A DNA stretch of 64,000 nt, taken from assembly GCF_023534745.1 (NCBI RefSeq), contig NZ_JAMHJQ010000004.1, positions 570,203 to 634,202 on the forward strand. The letters run 5' to 3'. This document shows, in pieces, positions 43,325 to 52,604 of this stretch (the stretch's first letter is position 1; each line of letters starts with the position of its first letter). The notes beneath the pieces were generated by a model that was not told the DNA's origin, did not search any database, and saw nothing but the letters and a program-made list of their open reading frames with translations. This DNA comes from Streptomyces sp. 35G-GA-8. GTDB lineage: Bacteria > Actinomycetota > Actinomycetes > Streptomycetales > Streptomycetaceae. The translations under genes were made by a program, and so were the position numbers.

Positions 43325-45813
43325 GCGTCGCCCTGCGCACGCTGCGCAGCCGCTGGACCACGTTCGTGGGCAGCTTCGTCGCGCTCTCCTTGGGGGTCGG
43401 GCTGATCGCGACGATGGGGCTCGCCCTGGCCGCGAGTCTGGACGCGCCCGAGCGCCGCCCCGAACGGTTCGCGGCGGCGCCGGTCGTGGTGAAGGGCGCG
43501 GACACCCTGCGCGTACCGACCCGGATCGGGGACCGGGTCGCGAAGCTGGCCAGTCCTCGGTCCGTACCGCCGTCCCTGGCGGCGGAGTTGGCGACCCTGG
43601 GCCGTACGGTCGAGGACCGTACGTTCCCGGTGCGGGTGGCGGGCGGGCCGGCCGGGCTGGTCGGTCACCCCTGGTCCACGGCCGCCTTCGCGCCGTACCG
43701 CGTCGACAGCGGCCGGGCGCCGAGGGCGGCGGACGAGGCCGTGGCCACCGGCGACTGGACCGCGCCGGGCCAACGGGTGCGTACCGACCGGGGGACGGTG
43801 ACGATCGTCGGTACCGTCCGGGATCTCGGCTTCGAGCGGGCGCTCTTCTACCCCGACGCGCGCGCCGCCCAACTGTCGCCGCGTGTGGATCAGTTGGTGG
43901 TGGACGCCGATCCCCGGGCGGTACGGGAGAAGGTGGCGGGCTCGGCGGACGCGACGGGCGTACGGGTGCTCACGGGCGCCGCCAGGAAGGACGCGGACGC
44001 CGATCCGGAGCGCGACAGCGAGGCGCTGGTCACGGTGAACGCGATGCTCGGCACGGCGGCCGGGGTCACCGGTTTCGTCTCGGTCTTCGTGGTCGCGTCG
44101 ACGTTCGCCTTCGCGGTCGCGCAGCGGCGCCGGGAGTTCGGGCTGCTGCGCACGGCGGGCGCCACCCCCGGCCAGATCCGGCGCATGGTGCTGGCCGAGG
44201 CGATGGTGGTGGGGGTGGTGGCCTCGGCGGCGGGCTGCGCGCTGGGCGCGCGGGGAGCGCCCCTGCTGGCGGCGTGGCTGGTGGACGGCGGGCTCGCGCC
44301 GCGCTGGTTCGCCATCGGGTCGTCCACCTGGCCGTATCAACTGGCTTTCTGGACGGGTCTGTTCGTGGCGCTCTCGGGCGCGGTGGCCGCGTCGCGGCGC
44401 GCCGGGAAGACCGGGCCCATGGAGGCGCTGCGTGACGCGGCGGTGGACACCGGGACCATGACCCGGGGCCGGTGGCTCTTCGCCGCGGGGCTGCTGCTGG
44501 TGGGGATCGGGCCCCCGGTCCACGCCCTGCTGACCGAACCGGGCGGTCTGCTCGGCCGTAAGTCGTACACGAGCGGGCCGATGCCGCTGATCGTCGCGTG
44601 CGCGCTGCTCGCGCCGGTCCTGGTGCCTCCGCTCGCCCGGCTGATCGCCTGGCTGCCCGCCCGGCTGCCGGGCGCGACCGGCCTGCTGGTACGGGAGAAC
44701 GCGGCCACCGGGGTACGGCGCACCGCGGCCGTCGCCGCGCCCGTGCTGGTGACGGTCGCGCTGACGGGCTCCCTGCTCGGGGCCACGGCGACGCTCGACG
44801 GGGCGGAGGCACGGGAGATCCGGCAGCGGACCACGGCGGATTTCGTGATCTCGGAGCCGGGCGGGGCGGACGCGACCGGGCAGGACTCGGTCGGACCCGG
44901 CTTCGACGCCGCGACGGTGGAGCGCGTACGGCGAGTCCCCGGCGCCGTGGTCTCCCCCACCGCCGCGAGCGCCGTCCACGTACTGGAGGACGGGGTCGCG
45001 CTGATCCGGTCCGACGCCCGCGCGGCCGATCCGGCGGCGCTCGCGGAGACGGCCCGGCTGCCGCTCGCCGCGGGCCGGGTGACCGATCTGGACGACCGCT
45101 CGATCATCGTCAACGAGGAGTGGGAGCGGCACACGGTCGGCGAGTCCGTGGCCGTATGGCGGGCGGACGGTACGCGGACCACGCTGCGGATCGCCGCCGT
45201 CATGCGCGTCGGGACCGGCGGCAACGGGGTGTACGTGACGCCGCGCAACGCTCCGGGCGCGTCCGTCGACCGGATCGACGTACGGCTCGCGGAGGGCGCC
45301 GACGCGAGCGCCGTGGCGGCCGGTCTGCGCGCGGCGGCCGGGCGCTCGGGCGGGCAGGTGTTCACCAAGGACGCGTGGGTGGCGGCCAGTTACCCCGAGA
45401 CCGACGGCAGAACGCGCGCGGGGTTTCTGCTGGTCCTCGGCATCGCGCTGCTCTACACCGGGATCTCCCTGGTGAACACCCTGGCCATGGCGGGTTCCGA
45501 CCGGGGGCGGGAGCTGGCCGCGCTCCGGCTCGCGGGCGCCACCGCGCCTCAGGTGCTACGGCTCGTCGCGGCGGAGGCGCTGCTGGTCGTGGCGGTCGGG
45601 ACCGTGCTCGGCACGCTGGTCGCCGGGGTCGGTCTGGCCGGGTTGTGGGGCGCGCTGGGCGTCCTGCACGCGGGCTCCGCGCTCATACTGCCGTGGCACG
45701 CGCTCGGCGCGGCGGCGGGCGCGTGCGCGGTGCTCGCCACGGTCTCGGCGGTCGTACCGGCCGCGCTCTCCCTGCGCGGGCGGCCGGTGGAGTACGCGGG
45801 CGCGCGCGAGTGA
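43318..45813 (+). CDS. FtsX-type ABC transporter permease
   Basis: 831 aa from GTG 43318. Two FtsX domains: helices near residues 15-40 and 250-370 (FAVAQRRREFGLLRTAGATP), then a second set in the C-terminal third (RGRELAALRLAGATAPQVLR). Large extracytoplasmic regions lie between. In Streptomyces, such transporters with NarL-type two-component systems often answer antimicrobial peptides or cell-envelope stress; export or mechanotransmission here is inferred. Confidence 0.9.
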   Translation: MLSVALRTLRSRWTTFVGSFVALSLGVGLIATMGLALAASLDAPERRPERFAAAPVVVKGADTLRVPTRIGDRVAKLASPRSVPPSLAAELATLGRTVEDRTFPVRVAGGPAGLVGHPWSTAAFAPYRVDSGRAPRAADEAVATGDWTAPGQRVRTDRGTVTIVGTVRDLGFERALFYPDARAAQLSPRVDQLVVDADPRAVREKVAGSADATGVRVLTGAARKDADADPERDSEALVTVNAMLGTAAGVTGFVSVFVVASTFAFAVAQRRREFGLLRTAGATPGQIRRMVLAEAMVVGVVASAAGCALGARGAPLLAAWLVDGGLAPRWFAIGSSTWPYQLAFWTGLFVALSGAVAASRRAGKTGPMEALRDAAVDTGTMTRGRWLFAAGLLLVGIGPPVHALLTEPGGLLGRKSYTSGPMPLIVACALLAPVLVPPLARLIAWLPARLPGATGLLVRENAATGVRRTAAVAAPVLVTVALTGSLLGATATLDGAEAREIRQRTTADFVISEPGGADATGQDSVGPGFDAATVERVRRVPGAVVSPTAASAVHVLEDGVALIRSDARAADPAALAETARLPLAAGRVTDLDDRSIIVNEEWERHTVGESVAVWRADGTRTTLRIAAVMRVGTGGNGVYVTPRNAPGASVDRIDVRLAEGADASAVAAGLRAAAGRSGGQVFTKDAWVAASYPETDGRTRAGFLLVLGIALLYTGISLVNTLAMAGSDRGRELAALRLAGATAPQVLRLVAAEALLVVAVGTVLGTLVAGVGLAGLWGALGVLHAGSALILPWHALGAAAGACAVLATVSAVVPAALSLRGRPVEYAGARE

Positions 45814-45925
45814 CACGAGCCTCGGGGAGCGCGGACCGCACGACGGCGGACCGTGAAGAGCCACGCTCCCCGAGGTCCTACTGATTCCTACTGGTTACTT
45901 CTGGTTCCTGCCTCTGAGGCATGCC

Positions 45926-46513
45926 TCAGAACTGGACGTCGGAGCAGGCGTAGAACGCGTTCGACGTGTCAGCGATGGTCCAGACAGCCACGATCAGGTG
46001 CCGGCCCGACTTCGAAGGCAGCGTGCCCGAGTGCGACAGCGTCGCGGGCGGCTGCTGGTTGTTGTACGGCACCGTCAGGAACGGCTGGGAGTCGAGGGCC
46101 GCACGGGTGACCGGTGCGTTCGAGTTCCATCCGTTCTTGGTGATGTAGTACTTGAAGTCGGTCGTGGCGTGCCGGGCGGTGAACTGCCAGCGGAAGTTGT
46201 AGCTCTGGCCGCTCGATACCTTGGTGGTGGGCCAGGCACCGCCGCGCGGGTCGTCGAGCTGCGCGAACTGGCCGAGACCGCCGGAGCAGATCTTGCCGTC
46301 GGCGGGACCGCCGGCCGGGAAGCCCTTCGGCCCCTCGACGCTCTGCGGTTCCCACTGGATGTTGCCGCAGTTGGTCACCGTGCCGTTGGCACAGAGCTTC
46401 TGGCGGCTGATGGGGGAGTCGGTGTAGCCGTGGCTGCTGGCGCTGCCGGTGGCGAGCAGGGAGACGCCCGCGACCGCGAGGCCGACCACGGCCGCGCCAA
46501 TCTTCTTTCGCAT
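45926..46513 (-). CDS. chb3: AA10 lytic polysaccharide monooxygenase (Chb3-like)
   Basis: 195 aa from ATG 46513, with GGAG 6 nt upstream. The signal peptide ends ASS, leaving His28 of HGYTDSPISRQ as residue 1, the first ligand of the copper histidine brace; His115 (FTARHATTDF) is the second. Four cysteines and the NIQWEPQSVEGPKGFP block match small single-domain chitin-binding LPMOs of Streptomyces such as Chb3. It would oxidatively open chitin, or possibly cellulose. DasR-like boxes upstream suggest N-acetylglucosamine control. Confidence 0.9.
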   Translation of the reverse strand: MRKKIGAAVVGLAVAGVSLLATGSASSHGYTDSPISRQKLCANGTVTNCGNIQWEPQSVEGPKGFPAGGPADGKICSGGLGQFAQLDDPRGGAWPTTKVSSGQSYNFRWQFTARHATTDFKYYITKNGWNSNAPVTRAALDSQPFLTVPYNNQQPPATLSHSGTLPSKSGRHLIVAVWTIADTSNAFYACSDVQF

Positions 46514-46581
46514 GCTTCGCTCCAGAGAACGTGGGGAGTTCGGTGAGCCGTGCTGCGCGCGTGCAGGGTGAGCACATCTGC

Positions 46582-46591
46582 GGTCTAGACC
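46582..46591. promoter_or_regulatory. DasR-like box 1 upstream of the LPMO gene
   Basis: GGTCTAGACC is the palindromic core of the dre element, about 70 bp before the LPMO start. Flanks (C and A) differ slightly from the full consensus TGGTCTAGACCA. Confidence 0.7.
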
Positions 46592-46642
46592 AAGTCCTAG
46601 AGTATGGACAGAACTTGACCGTGTCCATAACAAGTACGAGCC

Positions 46643-46654
46643 AGGTCCAGACCA
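46643..46654. promoter_or_regulatory. DasR-like box 2 upstream of the LPMO gene
   Basis: AGGTCCAGACCA differs from the dre consensus TGGTCTAGACCA at two positions. It lies between the LPMO start and the SPFH stop. A TATGGACA/TGTCCATA inverted repeat (46603-46629) sits between the two boxes. Confidence 0.5.
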
Positions 46655-46669
46655 ATTAGCGCCAGCCGG

Positions 46670-48331
46670 TCACCATTTCTCCGCGACGCCCTGGCGTCCC
46701 GTGCAGAACGCGACGGTGAGGTCCTTGACCAACGCCTTGCGCTCGTAGTCGTCCAGCTCCACGAGGCCCCGCGAGGTGAGCCGGTTCACGGTGTCGTGCA
46801 CCGCGTCGACCACCGAGGTCAGCACGGTGTCCCGGTGCTTGGCGTCGATCGCCGCGATCCGGCTGCGCCGCATCGCCTCCGCGATCTCCGGCGCGTACTC
46901 GATCCGGGTCGGCTGCGCGGAGAAAACATCGACGCCGACCGGCCGGCACTCCGCCGACAGCATCCTGGTCAGGGAGTCGCCGACGGCCTCGGCGTCGCGC
47001 AGCGTCGGCGCCTCGTCGTGGAACGCGTCGGCGGGCAGCTGCGAGAGGACCCGTGCCATCGCCGCCTCGACCTGCTCGCGCAGATACGCCTCATGGTCCG
47101 GGACACCGAGCGCCGCGCGTACGGTGTCCCGCACCCGCCAGATCACCAGCACGACGACCCGCAGCGCGGTGCCGTTCGAGTCGACCGCCGGCATCGGCTC
47201 GCTGCGCCAGTGCCGCAGCCGTACGTCCACCCCCCGGCGCAGCAGCAACGGGCTCACCCACAGCAGTCCCGTACGCCGCACGCTGCCCCGGTAGTCACCG
47301 AAGAGCGTCAGCACCCACGCCTGGCCGACCCGGCTCCGGCCGAGCCCGCCGAAGGCGAGGAGCACGACGGTCACCCCCAGCGCGAGCAGGGCCCACTGGC
47401 CGAGCCCGATGCCGTGGTACGGGCGCCACGGCAGTCCGAGCACCCTGGACGCGCCGTCCGGTACGGCACCGGTCATCCACACCACCACCGCGCAGGCGAT
47501 CAGCGCCACGCAGCCGACGAGGGCGGCGGCCCAGCCGGGCAGGACCGGCCCCGGCCGTTCGACGAGCTTCGGGTCCGCGGGCGGCGCCGTGCGCGTCGGC
47601 GCGACGGGCATGGGCGCGGGACCGGGCACCCGGCGGATCCGTGGCTGCTCCCCGGTCCCCCACCGGCGTCCGACGACGGTGGGCCTGACGGGGGGTCCGG
47701 CGGGGTGTCCGGTGGGCTGTCCGGCGGGGTGTCCGGCGGGGTGTCCGGTGGCTTCGAGCTCGTCGGCCTCGTCGCGGAAGAGGAGATGGACGGGGATCTC
47801 CTGTGTGCTGTCGCCCACGATGAGCGGGCTCCACCGGGGGTGCCCGGCGGTACGTACGAAGGGAGCGGCCCCCGCGGCGGGCATCTGGGCGCCGAAGGCC
47901 GCCAGCACCGGTCGGCCGGCGGATGTGTCCTCTTGATCGCCCTTCCCGAGGAACACCGGCTCCGAGAAGCGGGCGTGGTCGCTTCCGCCGTCCCCACCGG
48001 AGTCGTCGGGGGCCGGGATCTCCGGTACGAGCTCCGCCGTGTCCTCGACGGACGGCTCGACGGACGGCTCAACCAACCGCTCGACGGACGGCTCGACGGA
48101 CGGCTCAACCGATGGCTCGACCGATGGCTCGGGCATCGGCCCTGGCATCTGCGCGGACTCGGGCCGGTGCGCGACCTGGGGCTCGGGGTGAGGATCGGGG
48201 TGGAGGTCGGGCCGGTGCTGGAGCTCGGGCTCAGGCTCGGATACGTGCTCGGCCGGGGGCGGTGTGCGCCGTACCGTGAACACCCCCCTCAGGTCGTCCT
48301 CGTCGTCGTTCGGCCGCCAGGTCGTCGTCAT
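46670..48331 (-). CDS. SPFH/band-7 membrane protein with long repeat-rich N-terminus
   Basis: 553 aa from ATG 48331, where GGAGG lies 5 nt upstream. The first 270 residues are acidic and Pro-rich with an EPSV tetrapeptide repeat and a GHPAG repeat. Two transmembrane helices follow (AAALVGCVALIACAVVVWMT and WALLALGVTVVLLAFGG). The rest is an SPFH domain (VFTV-type start lost; RVVVLVIWRVRDTVRAALGV, EYAPEIAEAMRRSRIAAIDA). It probably scaffolds a membrane domain. The NlpC gene stop is 11 bp upstream, so the two form an operon. Confidence 0.85.
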   Translation of the reverse strand: MTTTWRPNDDEDDLRGVFTVRRTPPPAEHVSEPEPELQHRPDLHPDPHPEPQVAHRPESAQMPGPMPEPSVEPSVEPSVEPSVERLVEPSVEPSVEDTAELVPEIPAPDDSGGDGGSDHARFSEPVFLGKGDQEDTSAGRPVLAAFGAQMPAAGAAPFVRTAGHPRWSPLIVGDSTQEIPVHLLFRDEADELEATGHPAGHPAGQPTGHPAGPPVRPTVVGRRWGTGEQPRIRRVPGPAPMPVAPTRTAPPADPKLVERPGPVLPGWAAALVGCVALIACAVVVWMTGAVPDGASRVLGLPWRPYHGIGLGQWALLALGVTVVLLAFGGLGRSRVGQAWVLTLFGDYRGSVRRTGLLWVSPLLLRRGVDVRLRHWRSEPMPAVDSNGTALRVVVLVIWRVRDTVRAALGVPDHEAYLREQVEAAMARVLSQLPADAFHDEAPTLRDAEAVGDSLTRMLSAECRPVGVDVFSAQPTRIEYAPEIAEAMRRSRIAAIDAKHRDTVLTSVVDAVHDTVNRLTSRGLVELDDYERKALVKDLTVAFCTGRQGVAEKW

Positions 48332-48342
48332 CCGTGCCTCCG

Positions 48343-49749
48343 TCATACGAAGAGTCGCCGCCAGGTTTCCGGACCGGGGTAGCCGTTGGCCGCGCTGCCG
48401 CGCCAGCCCTGGGCGCGCTGGAACGCCTCGACGTTGCGCCGGTCGGCCTCGGTCCAGAGCCTGCCGGGACCCGAGGTGTAGTGCTTTCCGAAGCCCTTCC
48501 TCACCAGCTGCCTGCCGAGTCGCTCCACGTGGGCGCTGGACTTGCCCGGCCGGAAGAACTCGGCGCCCGGGAACGCGCCCCCCTTCCCCGCGCCTTTCCC
48601 GCTTCCGCTCCCGTTCCCGTTCCCGGCGCCATTTCCGCCGGTGTTTCCGTTCCCGCCGCCACCGGGGCGCGCGCCGGCGCCCGCGGCCGGGATGTTCTTG
48701 CCCAGGCCCCGCACCAACAGGCGCCAGGTCCCGGGCCCCGGCCGGCCGTCCGCCTCCGCGCCGCGCCAGCCCTGCGCGAGCTGGAACGCCCGAGTGGCCC
48801 GCCGGTCCGCCTCGCCCCACTCGGGTCCCGCGCCCTGGCTGTAGAAGCGCTTGCCGCCCCGCTGGATCAGCAACCTGCCGAGCCGGGTGACGTGCGCATT
48901 GCGGGCGCCGGGTCCGAAGGAGCGCGCCCCCGGGTACGCCGCCGACGTCCCGGCCCCGTTGCCCGTGGCCGAGTTCGAACCCTTGCCTTCCGACACCTCG
49001 GTCAGCCCCTTGTAGCGATAGGGCACATAGCGGTCGGCGTTGTTCCAGTACCCCACCGGTGTGGACTGCGTACGCGCATGCGGCTTGGTCTGCTCGTAGG
49101 CCACGTAGTAGGAGTGCGTGTAGTCGGTCCAGCCGCCGAAGAGCGTGACATGCGAGCCCTTGTTGGGGTCGGCCGGATTGTGGAAGAGCAGCATGTCCCC
49201 GGGCTCCATCTCGTCCTGCGTGATCCGCACGCCGAAATCGGCCAGGCTGCCCGTCCATTCGTTGTCGGAGAGGTTCCAGGCCATCGACACATAGCCGGAG
49301 CAGTCCTGGCGGTACCCGTCCGACCAGTACTTCTCCATGCTGTACGGCACCTGCTCCCGCACCCACCGCTTGGCGCGGTTGATGATGTCGGCCCGGGTGG
49401 TCGCGCGCAGCTCGCCCGGCGGCTTGCCGGCCGAGGGGCCGGGCAGTGGCCGCCCGTGCAGAGGACCGCTGCCGCCCTGCGGGGTACCCGGATTCGGATC
49501 GACGGAGGTTCCGGTCGTCGCCGCTCCGAGTGGCGCGACGGCCTGCGCCGTGTCGACTCCCGTACCCGCCGCGCCCAGGGCGACCCCCGCGGCGGTCGCC
49601 AGCACCAGAGCGAGCCGGGCACCGCGGGCCACCGGATGACCACCGACCCGCACCGGCAGCCCTCTGGCCAGATCGCGCCGGTGCTCGGCGCATCCCGCAC
49701 AGGGGCAGTCGGGAGCGGGCTCGTACTCCTCGAAGACCGGGACGGTCAT
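48343..49749 (-). CDS. secreted NlpC-like cysteine hydrolase with two peptidoglycan-binding domains
   Basis: 468 aa from ATG 49749, with GGAGGGG 5 nt upstream. A Cys-rich cytoplasmic start (CPCAGCAEHRRDL) precedes one hydrophobic segment. Then comes an amidase/endopeptidase-like domain whose nucleophile is probably Cys in YRQDCSGYVSMAW, with His in GSHVTLFGGW. Two peptidoglycan-binding repeats follow (FGPGARNAHVTRLGRLLIQ and FRPGKSSAHVERLGRQLVRK), split by a Gly/Asn-rich linker. It likely remodels cell wall near the hyphal tip machinery encoded next door (inference). Confidence 0.85.
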   Translation of the reverse strand: MTVPVFEEYEPAPDCPCAGCAEHRRDLARGLPVRVGGHPVARGARLALVLATAAGVALGAAGTGVDTAQAVAPLGAATTGTSVDPNPGTPQGGSGPLHGRPLPGPSAGKPPGELRATTRADIINRAKRWVREQVPYSMEKYWSDGYRQDCSGYVSMAWNLSDNEWTGSLADFGVRITQDEMEPGDMLLFHNPADPNKGSHVTLFGGWTDYTHSYYVAYEQTKPHARTQSTPVGYWNNADRYVPYRYKGLTEVSEGKGSNSATGNGAGTSAAYPGARSFGPGARNAHVTRLGRLLIQRGGKRFYSQGAGPEWGEADRRATRAFQLAQGWRGAEADGRPGPGTWRLLVRGLGKNIPAAGAGARPGGGGNGNTGGNGAGNGNGSGSGKGAGKGGAFPGAEFFRPGKSSAHVERLGRQLVRKGFGKHYTSGPGRLWTEADRRNVEAFQRAQGWRGSAANGYPGPETWRRLFV

Positions 49750-49932
49750 GCGATCCCCTCCACACTCATCAAGATCTTTGGGCGCGACCACAAGGACGCC
49801 AATGCGTCAACTGTCTGAACAAATCGCATTTTGACGGATCAAAGGGAAGAAAGGACAATCCGACAGGCCGCAACACCCATCAAATGGTCGGGGCCACCCA
49901 AGCCGATCGGGTAGAGTTGGCCAGGTCAGCAG

Positions 49933-50006
49933 GCGCCGCTAGCTCAGTTGGTTAGAGCAGCTGACTCTTAATCAGCGGGTCCGGGGTTCGAGTCCCTGGC
50001 GGCGCA
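49933..50006 (+). tRNA. tRNA-Lys (CTT), copy 3
   Basis: 74 nt, identical to the two other copies, anticodon CTT, preceded again by GTCAGCAG. Confidence 0.97.
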
Positions 50007-50014
50007 CGCACAGT

Positions 50015-50047
50015 CGAGGCCCTCTCACTTCATGTGAGGGGGCCTCG
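50015..50047 (+). terminator. terminator after tRNA-Lys 3
   Basis: A 14-bp stem with one G-T pair (50015-50028 against 50034-50047) and a 5-nt loop, followed by TTCGTT. Confidence 0.85.
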
Positions 50048-50588
50048 TTCGTTGCGTCGCCCCCCCGTCGCCGCCATCGCTGCCGCCGCCGTCGCCCGCC
50101 CATCCGTTACGCGTCGGCGAATTCGGACACCTGGCCGGTCAACTACACAGTGTCTTCACGTCACGCATCGCGTGAACCCCCGAAGCCCCGAACGCCTCAC
50201 GAGCCCGTGAAACACCTTCTGAGCTGGGAAGTTCCCCGAAATAAAACGGTGACACCCCGCACTGCGCCGCCCACGATACGATTCCCTCCGGGGCAGATGC
50301 CCCAGGGTTCTTCACACGATCAGACTGAGCCTGTGAACGCCAATGGGGCATGCGGTCCGAACAGTTGGACGCGGCACGAGGGGATGTCCCAGCGGTGGGC
50401 CCGGCGGGGGCGGGGGCCCCGTCCGTGCCGGTGGCCGTGACCGTCGTCATGCAACCGGAAGGCCGCCGTTTCCTCTCCATGAGGGCAGGAGCGCAATTCA
50501 CGCGTCCGGGGCGATGGTCGAGAGGGACCCACTCCGGATGAATCGATCGACCGATCACGCGACGAGCGTGCGTGCGGGGGGATGACTC
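50048..50588. other. long leader region of cslA
   Basis: 541 bp with no supported gene. It must contain the cslA promoter; I cannot assign a sigma-factor motif with confidence. Confidence 0.5.
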
Positions 50589-52604
50589 ATGACGTCGACG
50601 CCAGACGGCGACCAGCGGGACGACGACGTTTCCCGGACCACCCAGCTCCGGATCCCCTCGCATCTCAGAAGGGGCGGGGGCCGGCCACGTCCGAAGAAGG
50701 ACGTCCTGCCGAAGTACGACTACGAGCACTACAGCCGGCTCGCGGGGCCCCTCACCAGGCCCGACCCGGCCAAGCAGTACCGGGTCCAGTACCGTTCGCT
50801 GCTCTCCCAGGAGCCGCACCGTATCCGCGCGGCCCTGCTGCTCGGCGCGGCGCCGCTGCTCTCGCTCGGACTCTTCGTCTGGCTGATGCAGCCGCAGCAC
50901 TGGACGGAGCGTGACCCGAACCTCAAGAACGATCTCCTGCTCGTCCTCGACATCGTGATGCTCGTCTCGATCGGACTGATCGAGCTGTTCCGTACGATGA
51001 ATGTCCTCTCGAACGCGCACGCGACGCTGGTGGCGCGCGACCCGATCCCGGTCGTGCCCGAGCCCCATACCCGCGTGGCCTTCCTCACCTCCTTCGTACC
51101 GGGCAAGGAGCCCCTGGAGATGGTGACGAAGACGCTTGAGGCCGCCGTGAAGATCCGGCACCGCGGCACGATGCACGTATGGCTGCTGGACGAGGGCGAC
51201 GACCCGGCCGTCAAGGAGGTCTGCGCCCGCCTCGGCGTGTATCACTTCTCCCGCAAGGGCGTGGCGAAGTGGAACCAGCCCAAGGGCGCGCACCGCGCGA
51301 AGACCAAGCACGGCAACTACAACGCCTGGCTGGACGCGCACGGCGACGACTACGAGTTCTTCGCCTCCGTCGACACCGACCACGTACCGATGCCCAACTA
51401 CCTGGAGCGGATGCTCGGTTACTTCCGCGACCCGGACGTCGGCTTCGTCATCGGTCCGCAGGTCTACGGCAACTACGACACCTTCGTCACCAAGGCCGCG
51501 GAGTCGCAGCAGTTCCTCTTCCACGCCCTCATCCAGCGCGCGGGCAACCGCTACGGCGCCCCCATGTTCGTCGGGACGAGCAATGCCGTCCGGATCAGGG
51601 CACTCAAGCAGATCGGCGGTCTGTACGACTCGATCACCGAGGACATGGCGACGGGCTTCGAGATGCACCGCGCCAGGAACCCCCGTACCGGCAAGAAGTG
51701 GCGCTCGGTCTACACCCCGGACGTGCTGGCCGTGGGCGAGGGCCCGACCGCTTGGACCGACTTCTTCACCCAGCAGCTGCGCTGGTCGCGGGGTACGTAC
51801 GAGACGATCCTCAAGCAGTACTGGCGCGGGTACGGCACGCTGCCGCCGGGCAAGCTCTTCAACTACACGATGATGATCATCTTCTACCCGATGTCGGCGC
51901 TCAACTGGATCCTGGCGGCGCTGAGTTGCGCGCTGTTCCTCGGGATGGGCGCCTCGGGTGTGCAGATCGATCCGGCGATCTGGATGATGCTGTACGGCAA
52001 CGCCTCGGCCCTCCAGATCGGGCTGTACATCTGGAACCGCCGGCACAATGTGTCGCCGCACGAGCCCGAGGGGTCCGGCGGGCTGGCCGGTATGGCGATG
52101 TCCGCGATGTCGGCGCCGCTGTACGCCCGGTCGCTGATGGACGCGGTCCTGCGGCGCAAGAGCAGCTTCGTGGTGACGCCCAAGGGCGACTCGTCCAGCC
52201 CGGACACCCTCTTCGGCACGTTCCGGATCCATCTCTTCTTCATCCTGATCTTCGGCGGATCGCTGGTCTCGTCCTTCTTCTTCGGGCACGACCATCCCGC
52301 GATGATCACGTGGGCGACGCTGGCCATGCTGATCACGGCGGCACCGATCATCGCCTGGCGCCTGGGGATGCGCGAGGAGAAGAAGAAGCGACGGGGGCAG
52401 CGGGGTGCGCACCGGGGCGGTGGCGGTGGCGGTCACGGACGGCCGGCGGGCGAGGCGCCGCCGACGCTGCGGCAGCCGACCGTGCCGCAGCAGGCCGCGT
52501 CCCAGCAGGCCTTTACGGACCCGGCCGGTACGCATCCGGCGCCCCCGGGGGCCGCGGCGAACGATCAGACCGTACGGATTTCCCTTGGGGGACATAAGAA
52601 ATGA
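50589..52604 (+). CDS. cslA: cellulose-synthase-like glycosyltransferase CslA
   Basis: 671 aa GT2 membrane transferase. Helices near 80-100 and 115-135 precede the catalytic domain with D (VWLLDEGDD), DxD (ASVDTDHVPMP), TEDMATG and QQLRW, the processive D,D,D,QxxRW set; further helices lie after residue 430. It makes a beta-linked glycan at hyphal tips in Streptomyces. GGGGGG lies 7 nt before ATG, and its stop overlaps glxA as ATGA. The C-terminus is basic, then Pro/Gly/Gln-rich. Confidence 0.95.
   Translation: MTSTPDGDQRDDDVSRTTQLRIPSHLRRGGGRPRPKKDVLPKYDYEHYSRLAGPLTRPDPAKQYRVQYRSLLSQEPHRIRAALLLGAAPLLSLGLFVWLMQPQHWTERDPNLKNDLLLVLDIVMLVSIGLIELFRTMNVLSNAHATLVARDPIPVVPEPHTRVAFLTSFVPGKEPLEMVTKTLEAAVKIRHRGTMHVWLLDEGDDPAVKEVCARLGVYHFSRKGVAKWNQPKGAHRAKTKHGNYNAWLDAHGDDYEFFASVDTDHVPMPNYLERMLGYFRDPDVGFVIGPQVYGNYDTFVTKAAESQQFLFHALIQRAGNRYGAPMFVGTSNAVRIRALKQIGGLYDSITEDMATGFEMHRARNPRTGKKWRSVYTPDVLAVGEGPTAWTDFFTQQLRWSRGTYETILKQYWRGYGTLPPGKLFNYTMMIIFYPMSALNWILAALSCALFLGMGASGVQIDPAIWMMLYGNASALQIGLYIWNRRHNVSPHEPEGSGGLAGMAMSAMSAPLYARSLMDAVLRRKSSFVVTPKGDSSSPDTLFGTFRIHLFFILIFGGSLVSSFFFGHDHPAMITWATLAMLITAAPIIAWRLGMREEKKKRRGQRGAHRGGGGGGHGRPAGEAPPTLRQPTVPQQAASQQAFTDPAGTHPAPPGAAANDQTVRISLGGHKK

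Noticed and set aside
42457-45132. Long antisense frame across the ABC genes
   Set aside because: Shadow of high-GC third positions; no recognisable protein.
46670-49765. A 1031-aa open frame spanning the SPFH and NlpC genes on the minus strand
   Set aside because: The upstream half is the wrong frame of the NlpC/peptidoglycan-binding gene, and a strong GGAGG with ATG at 48331 marks the SPFH start.
49750-49932. Possible c-di-AMP (ydaO) riboswitch before the cell-wall hydrolase gene
   Set aside because: The leader lacks the conserved core sequences; only promoter-like AT-rich DNA is seen.
50139-52595. Long open frame antisense to cslA
   Set aside because: Composition is a mirror of cslA codon bias, with no domain pattern; cslA is certain.
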